Assembly (NCBI GenBank): GCA_011525915.1
Contig: WYBM01000005.1
Location: 1-64,000 of the forward strand
Direction: 5' to 3'
Length of the DNA: 64,000 nt
Source: Ardenticatenaceae bacterium
Lineage (GTDB): Bacteria; Chloroflexota; Anaerolineae; Promineifilales; Promineifilaceae
The notes beneath the pieces were generated by a model that did not search any database, was not told the DNA's origin, and saw nothing but the letters and a program-made list of their open reading frames with translations. The translations under genes were made by a program, and so were the position numbers. Shown in pieces: positions 1-8,903 of this stretch. How positions within the stretch are numbered: position 1 is the stretch's first letter; every line of letters starts with the position of its first letter.

Positions 1-31
1 CAGTACACCATGATGATAAAATAGTCTCGGG

Positions 32-99
32 TCATTGGGCAGCCTCCGTAAATAGATTTAGTTGGTTCCACTCTATTCTACGTGTGTGCTGCCCAATGA
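32..99. repeat. Inverted repeat, 12-bp arms
   Basis: TCATTGGGCAGC at 32-43 is repeated in inverted orientation at 88-99 with 44 bases between. No coding sequence is seen in 1-121. The arms could form an RNA stem or be ends of a small repeat element; there is no T-run, so a simple terminator is unlikely. Function unknown. Confidence 0.4.
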
Positions 100-121
100 A
101 AACCCTAAAAATAGTTGCACA

Positions 122-190
122 TTAGGTTAATAATAAGAGGCCCAGGATAATCAATAGAAACCCATTCCGATGTATTTTTGTCATTGTCAT
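122..190 (-). CDS. Possible 22-residue membrane peptide
   Basis: A 22-codon frame starts at ATG 188-190 behind a near-ideal Shine-Dalgarno (AAGGAG, five bases before the start). The product begins with six polar residues and a short basic stretch and ends in a run of Leu and Ile long enough for one membrane pass. It lies downstream of the TPR-CHAT gene on the same strand, about 80 bases after its stop, so it may be the last cistron of that operon. No family is recognised. The strong ribosome site is the main support; such a short frame could still be chance. Confidence 0.35.
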   Translation of the reverse strand: MTMTKIHRNGFLLIILGLLLLT

Positions 191-272
191 TATATCTCCT
201 TGTTCATCTATATTGTACTTGTTGTTTGCTTTACTCAACGTTACATTTCGGCAGTTGCCGACATAACAATAT

Positions 273-3158
273 CTAGCCGGCTGCATATATAAATCCGGCC
301 CAATAGAAGGGGGACAGTCCGGCGGCGATGGCCGCCGTTTGCGCCTGCTGCAGCGCCCCAATGATGTGGCCGGACGCCGGCCGCCTTCTTTCACTCTGCA
401 GGGCCGCATAAAAGTTGGTCATTAACCGGGCGCTGTGTTGGTCTTCCACACGCCACAGCGTCAGGATCAGGCCTGAGGCGCCGGCCGCCAGCAGGCCCCG
501 CCCCATGCCTAACAGGCCGCCGCCACGCGGCGTGCCGCGGCCGGTTTCACAACCGCTCAAAACGACCAATGGCCGCTGCCGTAAGGGCATCTCATACCAC
601 TCAGCCACCGTTAAGCGGGCATCTGCCAGAGATAACCAGGAAAACAAGGGGTTATCTGCCCGAAAAACAGCATGGGTGGCCAGATGCAGCAGCCGGCCGT
701 GTTGAGCGGCGGCGTTCAGTGCCTGCTGGGTGGCGTCTTTTTCTAACATCAGGTGGGTTTGCCAATCCTGGGAAAGCACACCGGCAATGGCCTGTGCTTC
801 TTGCCGCACAGAGGGCAGCCGCCCTTCTTCAGAATAAGCAAATACCCAGGCTTCTGGTGGAAGGCCTGATCCTGGCTGTGTCTCCGCCACTTCCTGGAGT
901 AAGGCTTCAGCCGTGGTGAGATATGTGATTTTGGTTTGCTCCACCACGTAATGACGGCCGTCATACAAAGCGGCCACCGGCAGCTCTTGCCAGGCGGGGG
1001 GGATGATCAGGTAAAGCTGCTCCACCTGGTGCAAATGGGGCTGCAGCGGCTGCCACACCAACCGGTAAAGGCGGGCGAGGTGCAAACGCGCCACCCCTCC
1101 GCCGTCGTTTGTGTCTTCAGCAAAAGGGGATAACTGCTGCACAAAAAACTGCCAGGCGCGTAACTGCTGATGTAATGCCTGAAGGGGAGCCACATCCTTA
1201 AGCACGGCGTGATGTTCGGCCGTCAAGAGGAACACTTGCACCTGCCCAGATACCTCAAAAAACTGTACCAGGGCTTCTTTGGCGCCAAGGCGCGCCTGCA
1301 GCTTCCCCAGCAAAGCCTCAGGCGCTGTGTCTGCCATGCCGTTTGTCTCCGCCATATTAACACGCCCGATCCGGTCACGGCGGCGCAGCTCGGCAATCTC
1401 CGCTTCTATCTGCACCAGTTTTTCCCGTACACCGGCCGCGTCTACCCCTTTGTCTTGTTCACCCAGGTCAGACAGCTTATCATGATACCAGCGCCAGCTT
1501 TGCCTTAACGCTGCCAGCTGCTCCTGTAAAAGGGTATGGCTTTCTGTGATGGTCTCTGTATGCAGCACACGTGTCTCTACCAGGGGGGCCTGCTGCGCCA
1601 GGTTAAGATAGCCAAACAATTGCCCGGCGGTGAGCGCCTGCTGCTGCCAGCGGCAGAAAGCCTGATGCACAGCCTGGGCATAAATGGGCAGTTTGTCTTC
1701 CATAAACCCCAACTGAAAGTCATCCAGCAGCAAATCATGGCGCAGGTGTTCACAGGTTTGGATGGCCTGCTGCAGGGCGGCCCAGCTGGCCTCCCACTCT
1801 CCCGCCTGCCACCTCACTTCGGCTAAAAAATGGCAGCTAAAGATCTGCTCATCAAGCAAATGGAAAGTTTCAGTCATATGCAAGGCCTGTTCCAGGTGGC
1901 GTCTGGCCTGGCCAAGATTACCAGGTGCTGCCATTGCGGCATACCGGGCCAACAAAAGATGCATGCGCGCTGCCAGAGCCGGCTGTTTATGGCCATCAAT
2001 CTGGGCCAGCACCCGCCGGGCAATACGCCGGGCTGTATTCAGGCGCCCATCCTGCCAGGCCACTTCCGCCCGCTCCGCATCTACCAGCCATAATTTATAG
2101 GCCGCGCCCTGCTGGTGCAGCAGGCGGCGGGCCTTAGCCAGGTATTTTTCTGCCGGCGGCCGCATTCCCAACCGGGCACAGCCGATCCCCTGATAAAAAA
2201 GGGCCAACACCCGTTCCCGTATCATCCTGTTCTGTTGAAAAATGGTCTCCGCTTCTCTGGCCAGGGTGATCATCTCCTGGGGCAAGTTCAGTTTGTGGTA
2301 CACCGCTACGCGGTACAGGTTAACGTTGGCTACTTCAATAGGCAGGGGGATGGAAGCAAACCCTTCTAGGGCAAGCTCCAGGCGCTGCAACGCCTGTTGG
2401 TACTGCCCACGCCGATAGCTGACACGCCCCAAATTAAGATCCGCACGAGCCAGGCTGGCAGTGAGCTGAGCTTCCTCAAATTTGGCTCTGACTTCATATA
2501 ACAAAGCCTCTGCCTCTATATGCCGATCCATTGTCTCTAGCAAATGGGCACGGTTCAAATCACCACTGGCGACGGCATTGGGCTTGTTAAGTTTAATAAA
2601 AACTTGGCGCGCTCGTTCATAATTGGCCAAAGCCGTCTCAAAATCGCCAATTTCCTCGTAAATCCATGCCGTCACGATATCCAGATTGGCCATATAACTT
2701 TTGACCCGTCCGTCCTGAATATTCGTGCCACTTTTACGCGCCTTCTGCGCCAGCGCCAGCGCCTGTTTATAGGCACCTAACTCGCGCAGCACAGTCACTT
2801 GATTAACCTGCAGCCCGACTACCTCCACCGTTTTCCTCGCTGAGGCATAAAATTTCTCAGCGTGCCTAAAACAATTCAGGGCCCTTTGATATTCGTTAAG
2901 TCGGATACAGACATTCCCCTGATTCCAGATGCCAAACGCCTGTGCTTCTTCAGAGCCAATCACACGGGCCACCGCCGACGACAGATCGGCTATTTGTAAA
3001 CCGGTATAGGGATTGCCACGGGCAGCATCTACAGCCAGGTAACCCAGGGCTCTCATTACTTCCAGGGTTAATTGGGGCTTTAGTTCTTGCAGCAAACTGT
3101 CCAGGTGGGGGGTGTCAAGGTGGGCAGCCAGGTGTTCGGCAATCTCTTGAGGGGTCAC
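273..3158 (-). CDS. TPR-CHAT (caspase-like) protein
   Basis: This 961-residue protein has a long N-terminal alpha-helical array of TPR-like repeats (about 70-480), a coiled segment, and a C-terminal CHAT domain (about 690-961). The CHAT catalytic dyad is visible as His829 in HLATHAVF and Cys870 in LSGCETG, as in clan CD caspase-like peptidases, so a regulated protease is likely. The gene starts at a GTG overlapping the stop of the upstream anti-sigma-like gene (GTGA), which implies translational coupling. It is the third gene of a sigma factor, zinc-finger protein, TPR-CHAT operon. By analogy with TPR-CHAT proteases that cleave sigma-factor inhibitors, the neighbouring zinc-finger protein is a candidate substrate; this is inference. 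Confidence 0.85.
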   Translation of the reverse strand: MTPQEIAEHLAAHLDTPHLDSLLQELKPQLTLEVMRALGYLAVDAARGNPYTGLQIADLSSAVARVIGSEEAQAFGIWNQGNVCIRLNEYQRALNCFRHAEKFYASARKTVEVVGLQVNQVTVLRELGAYKQALALAQKARKSGTNIQDGRVKSYMANLDIVTAWIYEEIGDFETALANYERARQVFIKLNKPNAVASGDLNRAHLLETMDRHIEAEALLYEVRAKFEEAQLTASLARADLNLGRVSYRRGQYQQALQRLELALEGFASIPLPIEVANVNLYRVAVYHKLNLPQEMITLAREAETIFQQNRMIRERVLALFYQGIGCARLGMRPPAEKYLAKARRLLHQQGAAYKLWLVDAERAEVAWQDGRLNTARRIARRVLAQIDGHKQPALAARMHLLLARYAAMAAPGNLGQARRHLEQALHMTETFHLLDEQIFSCHFLAEVRWQAGEWEASWAALQQAIQTCEHLRHDLLLDDFQLGFMEDKLPIYAQAVHQAFCRWQQQALTAGQLFGYLNLAQQAPLVETRVLHTETITESHTLLQEQLAALRQSWRWYHDKLSDLGEQDKGVDAAGVREKLVQIEAEIAELRRRDRIGRVNMAETNGMADTAPEALLGKLQARLGAKEALVQFFEVSGQVQVFLLTAEHHAVLKDVAPLQALHQQLRAWQFFVQQLSPFAEDTNDGGGVARLHLARLYRLVWQPLQPHLHQVEQLYLIIPPAWQELPVAALYDGRHYVVEQTKITYLTTAEALLQEVAETQPGSGLPPEAWVFAYSEEGRLPSVRQEAQAIAGVLSQDWQTHLMLEKDATQQALNAAAQHGRLLHLATHAVFRADNPLFSWLSLADARLTVAEWYEMPLRQRPLVVLSGCETGRGTPRGGGLLGMGRGLLAAGASGLILTLWRVEDQHSARLMTNFYAALQSERRRPASGHIIGALQQAQTAAIAAGLSPFYWAGFIYAAG

Positions 3159-3886
3159 GGTATGGGGAACGCTGAAATCTGTAACGTTGTCTCCTGTAAA
3201 TCTAACACCATAGTATAAAGGCCGGGTGGCAGTTTGTCCAGATTAAAGTAGCCCAGTTCATCCAGGGGGGTTTCGCGCACGGCCGTGCCTTCTTTATGCA
3301 CCACCACACGGCCGTTAAACAACCGGTGTGGATCGCTCAGTGACAGCAGCTGCCCTTCTACCGGCCACAACTTTTCCATGGCGATGGGGGCGGTTTTCAC
3401 CAGGATGATTTGGAAGTCATCCACCTGGTATACGTGCCGGGTTTCACCGGTGCCGCGCAGGGCCAGGACCGGCTGCAGGGGTGGGGGCTGCAGCACGGCC
3501 GTTAACACCCGTTTCCCCATCTCTTTTAACTGCGCTACCTGGTGGGCTACTCTGGCGGACACGGCCGTGGACGGCATAGGCACGGCAAGTTCGGTTAATT
3601 CCACCTGGCAGTAGCTGCAATCACGCACATGGCGCTCTAAACGCCGGCGTTCACTGCTAGAGACCAGGCCCATGCCATAAGCCAGCAGCGTATCTACGTC
3701 CGGGCACTCTTCCCGGTAGAGGGCCTCCGTCAGACGGGCAGCAGCCTGCTGTAACGCCGCTACCTCGGCCTGGCAAAAGAGGCAGTCAGCTATGTGCTGC
3801 CTCACTTGTGGCGTTGCCTCACCGTCCACATAAGCCAGCAGGTCGCCCTCTTCCAGTTCCTTGGGGTTTATACATACCAATGTCAT
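3155..3886 (-). CDS. Double zinc-finger anti-sigma-like protein
   Basis: The 243-residue product has two zf-HC2-type motifs in its first 100 residues, HIADCLFCQ and HVRDCSYCQ, each His-x3-Cys-x2-Cys as in zinc-binding anti-sigma domains. A central helical linker leads to a beta-rich C-terminal domain of unknown type. There is no transmembrane segment, so it should be cytoplasmic. It sits 74 bases after the sigma-factor gene and overlaps the start of the TPR-CHAT gene. The expected role is to sequester the upstream sigma factor until a signal, possibly CHAT cleavage, releases it. The zinc fingers are clear; the partner assignment is from context. Confidence 0.75.
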   Translation of the reverse strand: MTLVCINPKELEEGDLLAYVDGEATPQVRQHIADCLFCQAEVAALQQAAARLTEALYREECPDVDTLLAYGMGLVSSSERRRLERHVRDCSYCQVELTELAVPMPSTAVSARVAHQVAQLKEMGKRVLTAVLQPPPLQPVLALRGTGETRHVYQVDDFQIILVKTAPIAMEKLWPVEGQLLSLSDPHRLFNGRVVVHKEGTAVRETPLDELGYFNLDKLPPGLYTMVLDLQETTLQISAFPIP

Positions 3887-3960
3887 CAGGTTGACCGTCC
3901 TCTTTTATACAGCTTTTATATAACTCAACGAAGCTCAAGCGAGATTACCGACAAACGTTT

Positions 3961-4635
3961 TTAAGATAGGGTATAACGGGCTCGCTTTAAGACCCTTTCC
4001 TTCACCCGGCGTACGGTTTTGGCGTCTGTAAAATGCTCCGGGTGCTGCGAGGCAATTTCCATAGGTGTCAGACCACGTTCATAGGAAAGGTATAACACCA
4101 ACTTTTCTTGCACGTCATCAACCTCTGTGGTGATCCACGCCTTTACCCGGGATAACAGTTCCTTCCTTTCCATTTTTTCCAGGTAGGTTTCACCGTCAGC
4201 ATTCATAGGCACCACATCTCGTAATTTTTCCTGGATCAACTCCTGCTTGCGCTGCCGCCGCTGTTCATCCACAAAGGCGGCCAGGGAACAGCGGTTAAGG
4301 TAATTCAGTAACGCACCCACATGCTCAAACCTGGCGGCGATGGTTTCAGACTTGCCGTTAAGTGTGCGCCAAAACCTGGCCCACGTCTCCTGCCGTAAAT
4401 CCTCCAGGCCGGCGGCATTCTCGGCCACTTTGGCCCGCAGCCACTTCAGAACCAGCCGGTCATACTGCACTTGAATGGCCTGCCAGGCTTTGTCATCTTT
4501 ATGTACCAGGGCTCGGAGAAATAACTCAAAACAATAACCAGCCTCCTCTGCCCAGTTGCTTTGGGATTCCTGGCGACACCCTTGAATAAGAAACTCTAAA
4601 CTATGCTGGCTTAACGGTAAATCTGTGGCTACCAT
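3961..4635 (-). CDS. Sigma-70 family RNA polymerase sigma factor
   Basis: The product (224 residues from the preferred ATG at 4635) resembles ECF-type sigma factors. A region-2-like helical segment contains the DLRQETWARFW stretch typical of core binding, and a C-terminal region-4 helix-turn-helix contains LSYERGLTPMEIA and a basic recognition helix. The start at 4635 has a purine-rich site (GGAAAAAGAACA) in front; an upstream ATG at 4662 has none. It heads the operon with the anti-sigma-like and TPR-CHAT genes, so it probably directs the response controlled by them. Region 2 is divergent from housekeeping sigma factors. Confidence 0.78.
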   Translation of the reverse strand: MVATDLPLSQHSLEFLIQGCRQESQSNWAEEAGYCFELFLRALVHKDDKAWQAIQVQYDRLVLKWLRAKVAENAAGLEDLRQETWARFWRTLNGKSETIAARFEHVGALLNYLNRCSLAAFVDEQRRQRKQELIQEKLRDVVPMNADGETYLEKMERKELLSRVKAWITTEVDDVQEKLVLYLSYERGLTPMEIASQHPEHFTDAKTVRRVKERVLKRARYTLS

Positions 4636-4713
4636 TGTTCTTTTTCCATGTGTGATTTGCATTTGCGCTCATTATACTCTGTTTGCCGGGTCACGGCCGT
4701 GGCCACCCTCAAC

Positions 4714-4755
4714 AAAAAAGCGCCTGAGAACGGTGATGACCCAGACGCTTTTTTT
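4714..4755 (-). terminator. Terminator after L,D-transpeptidase gene
   Basis: AAAAAAGCG at 4714-4722 pairs with CGCTTTTTT at 4746-4754, extended by an inner CTG/CAG stem. A run of T follows on both strands, so it may work bidirectionally. It separates the L,D-transpeptidase gene from the sigma operon. Confidence 0.6.
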
Positions 4756-4782
4756 ATTCACATTCAGGATCAGGAAAACGGT

Positions 4783-5865
4783 CTACGGGCCGGAAAATGA
4801 AGTTTCTGGATCATACCGGTGAAAGTAATGCTGTGGATCAGAGGTATGCACCCACACATACAAATCATTAGGCGCCCCTTCTGACCAGAAAAAGACCCAT
4901 TCAGCATCACGCGGCGGCATATTCACACAGCCGTGGCTGTGTTTGTAACCAAACCGGTCATGCCAGAACGCGCCGTGCAGGGCAATGTCATTATCGAAGA
5001 ACATGGTGTGCGGCACATCTTCGATGAAGTAATAATCCACCTTGCCCTCAGCGCCAGACATCTTCGTTTTCATGTGGCGATCCCATACCTGGAAAAGCCC
5101 TTCATAGGTGGGCCAGCGGTTCAGGCCGCTGGAAACCAGCCCGGCGTACACCATGCGGTCACCTGCATAAGCGGCGAAGGTTTGCTCGTACAGGTCAATT
5201 TCCACCCAATACTCATCTTCGCCTACCCCTTCCGGCCGCTGGTCGGGGTCTACCAGGCTGACGTACGTCTGGCGCATCCAACGCCCCCCGCCGATGTTGT
5301 ACCACAGCCAGCCTTCGTCATCTTCGACGGCATCGTACACTTCTAGAAAGGTGTAACGCGGCAGTTTAACCGCATCCGCTGGCGGTTCCGCCCCCGGTTC
5401 CAGACTGTACCAATAATCCACCACCATCCAGCCAAACGGCCGTGCCAGTTCCCCGTGAATCTCCATGCCCGTAAATTCAGAAGCATCTACCAGGGTCAGG
5501 TCTTCAGCCCGCACCCACTCCCCGTAGTTGATCTGGTACCACAGACGCCCTTCGTTTTCCGTACCGTAATTGATGGTCGAAAACAAGAAACCATCGCCCA
5601 CATTACGCACCACAGGGCTGCTCATACTGGGCTCGCTGTAAACATCAATCAGGTCTTTCAGGCGGGCATAGCGCTGGTATGGCAAAATGCTGTTGGCAAA
5701 TGGCTTAGGGCGGGCATGTACCGGCGCTGGCGGGGCCGCGTCACAGACATGCCCCACTTCTTCTGAGAAAAAGAAACAGTCGGCGGCCAGGGTGGTGTTT
5801 GCCAGCCACAAAAAAGCGGTGGCCAGCAGCACGGCCGTAAAACCCATTAAAATCATGCGCTTCAT
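4783..5865 (-). CDS. Exported L,D-transpeptidase (YkuD family)
   Basis: The 360-residue protein starts with a Sec signal (basic start, hydrophobic core ending at TLAAD). Two SH3-like repeats follow (about 60-130 and 145-215), each with a WYQINYGEWV or WLWYNIGGGRWM type core that may bind cell wall. The C-terminal YkuD domain carries the catalytic motif SHGCVN with an upstream His in HGAFWHDR. It should act outside the membrane, cross-linking peptidoglycan or attaching proteins to it. The start at 5865 has AGGAGAG ten bases upstream; an in-frame TTG further up is less likely. It is monocistronic, ending at a hairpin. Confidence 0.88.
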   Translation of the reverse strand: MKRMILMGFTAVLLATAFLWLANTTLAADCFFFSEEVGHVCDAAPPAPVHARPKPFANSILPYQRYARLKDLIDVYSEPSMSSPVVRNVGDGFLFSTINYGTENEGRLWYQINYGEWVRAEDLTLVDASEFTGMEIHGELARPFGWMVVDYWYSLEPGAEPPADAVKLPRYTFLEVYDAVEDDEGWLWYNIGGGRWMRQTYVSLVDPDQRPEGVGEDEYWVEIDLYEQTFAAYAGDRMVYAGLVSSGLNRWPTYEGLFQVWDRHMKTKMSGAEGKVDYYFIEDVPHTMFFDNDIALHGAFWHDRFGYKHSHGCVNMPPRDAEWVFFWSEGAPNDLYVWVHTSDPQHYFHRYDPETSFSGP

Positions 5866-5997
5866 AGTGTTGAGTCTCTCCTGCAACCATCTTCTACATA
5901 AAGTTACCGGAATAGTATCATGAAGCCGGTCAACGTTACAAGTAAGGCAGCCTCCAATTCATGTACGATTTACGAATGTCGTTTACAATCAGTGCCC

Positions 5998-6714
5998 ATG
6001 ACCGGAACAATAATCAACGCCATCACAGTACTCATCGGGGGCGTGCTGGGCACATTGTTAGGCCACCGCTTTCCCTCACGCATGCAAGAGACCGTTTTTG
6101 CCAGTTTGGGCCTGTTTACGCTGATCATTGGCGTCATGAGCGCCCTGGTCACCGGCAACCCACTGATTGTGTTAGGCAGCCTGTTGGTGGGGTCGCTGCT
6201 GGGTGAGGCACTACACCTGGAAGCCCAGTTAACCCGCTTTGGCGGCTGGCTGCAAAAGCGGCTGGCCGGCGGCCAGGGTGATGCGGCCCGGTTTATTGAC
6301 GGTTTTGTCACCGCCAGCCTGGTCTTTTGTGTGGGGCCGCTGACCATTCAGGGGGCCATTGAGGATGGCTTAACGGGTGATTATACGAAGCTTGCTATCA
6401 AAGCCATGCTAGACGGATTTGCGGCCCTGGCGTTTGCCAGCACCATGGGCACGGGGGTGATCGCCTCGGTGATTGTCATTCTGGGGTTTCAGGGAGGGCT
6501 TTCCTTGTTGGCCAGCCTGGGCGCCGACTTTTTTACGCCGGCCATGATCACAGAGCTGACGGCCACCGGCGGTGTGGTGCTGCTGGCCATAAGTTTTCGG
6601 TTATTGGAGCTAAAAGAGATCCGTTCGGCCAATTTGCTGCCGGCGCTGTTTGTGGCCCCACTGGCGGTGGCGGTGATGGATGCACTGGGCATCGTTTATT
6701 ACCCCACCCTTTAA
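5998..6714 (+). CDS. DUF554 family membrane protein
   Basis: The 238-residue product is made mostly of hydrophobic helices (about six to seven) and matches the DUF554 (YdfK-like) family: the N-terminal GTIINAITVLIGGVLGTLLG, the central FCVGPLTIQGAIEDGL and the following AIKAMLDGFAALAFAS are typical. The family is uncharacterised and probably transports a small solute. The chosen ATG at 5998 matches the family N-terminus; an upstream in-frame ATG at 5920 would add 26 atypical residues. The gene converges on tilS and the two coding ends overlap by four bases. Confidence 0.85.
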   Translation: MTGTIINAITVLIGGVLGTLLGHRFPSRMQETVFASLGLFTLIIGVMSALVTGNPLIVLGSLLVGSLLGEALHLEAQLTRFGGWLQKRLAGGQGDAARFIDGFVTASLVFCVGPLTIQGAIEDGLTGDYTKLAIKAMLDGFAALAFASTMGTGVIASVIVILGFQGGLSLLASLGADFFTPAMITELTATGGVVLLAISFRLLELKEIRSANLLPALFVAPLAVAVMDALGIVYYPTL

Positions 6715-8168
6715 GGCGAACCCTCAGTCAGAGGGATTCGGCGGCAGGTGAGGCGCACGATACGCCGCGAAGTCGGGGTAACACGGCAGCGTTCATCCTG
6801 ATGATGCCCGGCCAGCCAGACCAGGTGATCATCATGGGCCACCAGGGGCCACAACGGCCGTAGTTCACGGGCGATCTTGCGGTTGATCATCACCTCTTTG
6901 ACTTTGGCGCTGCGGCCGTGCATGCCCAATGGCTGGAAGCGTTCCCCCGGCAGCCGGGGCCGCACCTGCAGCTGCGGGGCAGCCCCCACGTCTACAAAAG
7001 CGACCCAGGGGTTTTGATTTTGGGCGATCACGGCCGTGTCACCCTGAAAATCCGCCGCCGCCAGCAGCCAGCCATGACCCAACATGACCTGGCCGGGGAT
7101 CACCAGAGGCACAGGGGCAGCCTCTGACAGCTGTGGCATCATGGTTCCCGGTGACCCCACCCCATCATCGGTGATGAGGATGCGTTGGTAACCCAGGCGC
7201 AGCACCAGCCCACCGGGTAAATCCATTTGTGTACCCGTGACCCCTCGTTCCACCAACTGCCGTGCCAGCTCTACAGCCCGAAAACTGATGTCTGTCTGCA
7301 ACGGCCGTAGGGTGCGTATGGCCCGCCGCAGCGCCAGCCGCCGGTGGCTCAAGGGCAGTTCCAGCCATCGGGCCCGCGCCAGGGCAAGCCAACCCGCCCC
7401 TTCTTCTACATAGACTGACTGCCAGAAGACGTTAAACCACCCTTCCAGCAAAGTGTAATCGGCGGCGGTGATGGCCGCCAACTGCTGCAAGTGGGCCTTG
7501 ATCTGCGGATTATAGTGGGCCAACAGGGGCAGCAGTTCATGGCGAATGCGGTTGCGCAAAAAGGTGGTGTCAGCATTGCTGGGGTCTTGGACCGGGTGAA
7601 GCTGGTGCGCGGCGCAGTAAGCTTCGATCTCGGCGCGAGAAATGTCTAGCAGCGGCCGTAACAAGGTCACATCCGGCGCGGCCGCTGTGGGCAGCGGCGC
7701 TGCCGGCAGCATGCCGCGCAGCCCGGCCAGGCCGCTGCCACGAATCAGGTGCAGCAGCACCGTCTCGGCCTGGTCATCGGCGTGGTGGGCGGTCATCACC
7801 AGGGGTGCACCTTCCTGGGCGGCCACCTCAGCCAGGAAGTGATAACGAGCGTGGCGGGCCGCTTCTTCTAGTGACCAGCCCTGCTGCCGGGCCAGGCCGG
7901 TTACATCCTGCCGGTCTATCACCATGGGCAATCCCCAGGCTACGGCCGTGTCCACCACCATTTGCATTTCGGCATCTGCTTCCGGGCGCAGCCCGTGGTG
8001 CAAGTGGGCGACGACCAGCCGCTCTGGGTCCATCACTTGCCGGAGGATATGCAGCAGCGCCAGCGAATCTGGCCCGCCAGAAACGCCGACGACGGCCGTG
8101 GTCATGGCGGAAAGATACGGCCGGCAATTTTCCTCTACACGTTTGACCAGTTCTCGGCTATCCATCAT
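6711..8168 (-). CDS. tilS: tRNA(Ile)-lysidine synthase
   Basis: TilS uses ATP to attach lysine to C34 of tRNA-Ile(CAU), changing its decoding from AUG to AUA. The 485-residue product has the PP-loop signature VSGGPDSLALL near its N-terminus, the family motifs HLHHGLRPEADAE, TAHHADDQAETVLL and LRPLLDISRAEIEAYC, and a C-terminal TilS substrate-binding domain (RPRLPGERFQPLGM and following). Start choice is uncertain: ATGs at 8168 and 8165 lie just before the conserved part, and another at 8195; none has a clear Shine-Dalgarno. Longer starts would run into the tRNA-Leu gene. Confidence 0.92.
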   Translation of the reverse strand: MMDSRELVKRVEENCRPYLSAMTTAVVGVSGGPDSLALLHILRQVMDPERLVVAHLHHGLRPEADAEMQMVVDTAVAWGLPMVIDRQDVTGLARQQGWSLEEAARHARYHFLAEVAAQEGAPLVMTAHHADDQAETVLLHLIRGSGLAGLRGMLPAAPLPTAAAPDVTLLRPLLDISRAEIEAYCAAHQLHPVQDPSNADTTFLRNRIRHELLPLLAHYNPQIKAHLQQLAAITAADYTLLEGWFNVFWQSVYVEEGAGWLALARARWLELPLSHRRLALRRAIRTLRPLQTDISFRAVELARQLVERGVTGTQMDLPGGLVLRLGYQRILITDDGVGSPGTMMPQLSEAAPVPLVIPGQVMLGHGWLLAAADFQGDTAVIAQNQNPWVAFVDVGAAPQLQVRPRLPGERFQPLGMHGRSAKVKEVMINRKIARELRPLWPLVAHDDHLVWLAGHHQDERCRVTPTSRRIVRLTCRRIPLTEGSP

Positions 8169-8213
8169 ATGCACGGCCAACAAAAAATGGCCCATGGCGG
8201 GCCATCCTCTGCA

Positions 8214-8296
8214 TAGGGCGGGTGGGAGTCGAACCCACACGGAGTTACCTCCAACGGATTTTAAGTCCGTCGCGTCTGCCATTTCGCCACCACCCC
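8214..8296 (-). tRNA. tRNA-Leu (UAA)
   Basis: An 83-nt cloverleaf: acceptor GGGGTGG pairs with CCGCCCT (one G-U at position 1-72), anticodon loop contains TAA flanked by a GACGGACT-type arm, a class II variable arm is present, and the T arm is GTGGG-TTCGACT-CCCAC. CCA is not encoded. It lies upstream of tilS on the same strand. Confidence 0.93.
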
Positions 8297-8308
8297 ACAA
8301 TTGGGGGT

Positions 8309-8337
8309 ATTGTACACGGCTTTGGAGAGGGCTACAA
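8309..8337 (-). promoter_or_regulatory. Promoter of tRNA-Leu
   Basis: On the minus strand TTGTAG and TACAAT are separated by 17 bases, ending 12 bases before the mature tRNA-Leu. This is a good sigma-70 type promoter and may also drive tilS. Confidence 0.65.
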
Positions 8338-8383
8338 AAATTCATAGCCGGCGATGTGACCGGGCGGTCACAGCCGGCTCATG

Positions 8384-8411
8384 TTGCATCCCCGGTAACA
8401 TCGTCTATAAT
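8384..8411 (+). promoter_or_regulatory. Promoter of tRNA-Pro
   Basis: TTGCAT at 8384-8389 and TATAAT at 8406-8411 are 16 bases apart. The tRNA-Pro 5' end is 12 bases after the -10 box. Confidence 0.7.
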
Positions 8412-8422
8412 TCCCCCTTGTT

Positions 8423-8498
<76 letters not shown>

Positions 8499-8514
8499 CG
8501 GCCAAAATGGCCGG

Positions 8515-8578
8515 ACGTTCATTACCAGGTAGTGGTGTTGCGACTGGTGTCCTATTCAGTTGTTAACGTTCATTACCA
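8515..8578 (+). repeat. Direct repeats, candidate integrase arm sites
   Basis: The 13-mer ACGTTCATTACCA occurs at 8515-8527 and again at 8566-8578, 51 bases apart, just inside attL. Tyrosine integrases of phages bind short direct repeats flanking the core, so these are candidate arm-type sites. No third copy was seen at the attR side. Confidence 0.5.
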
Positions 8579-8580
8579 AA

Positions 8581-8624
8581 ACAAAAGGGCCGCCAAAGTT
8601 GGCACGGCAGCGGCCCTTTTGTTT
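8581..8624. terminator. Bidirectional terminator at left prophage end
   Basis: ACAAAAGGGCCGC at 8581-8593 pairs perfectly with GCGGCCCTTTTGT at 8610-8622, with T-rich tails on both strands. It ends the excisionase-like transcript and shields the tRNA-Pro side. Confidence 0.7.
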
Positions 8625-8838
8625 ATTGATCAAGTTGTCTTCGTTCCAGAAAGCTGATTATGGCAGAGCCAGGTACTAATCTAGGGCTGCCTGGTACTGG
8701 TGATTTTCGATATGCACCAGGAAATTGACCATCATCCACAAGTCGAACAATCTGGCGGTCAGAAAGGCCAGTAAACTCAGCAACTTCACGGGTTGTATAG
8801 GATTGGTTGGGGTTTATATCATCTGCCATAGCTGACAT
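8623..8838 (-). CDS. Excisionase-like HTH protein
   Basis: The 71-residue product contains a helix-turn-helix of the MerR/excisionase type (about 14-65): YTTREVAEFTGLSDRQIVRLV followed by a wing with GSPRLVPGSAIISFLERR. Such proteins bend DNA at att sites or act as small regulators. Its place just inside attL and divergent from the HIRAN gene suits an excision factor. It could instead be a transcription regulator. Confidence 0.6.
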   Translation of the reverse strand: MSAMADDINPNQSYTTREVAEFTGLSDRQIVRLVDDGQFPGAYRKSPVPGSPRLVPGSAIISFLERRQLDQ

Positions 8839-8903
8839 CTTAACTTATGATGCAATAGTCGTCAACTTAAATTTTTGTACCAGAGGGGAAAGGAACATCA
8901 GCC

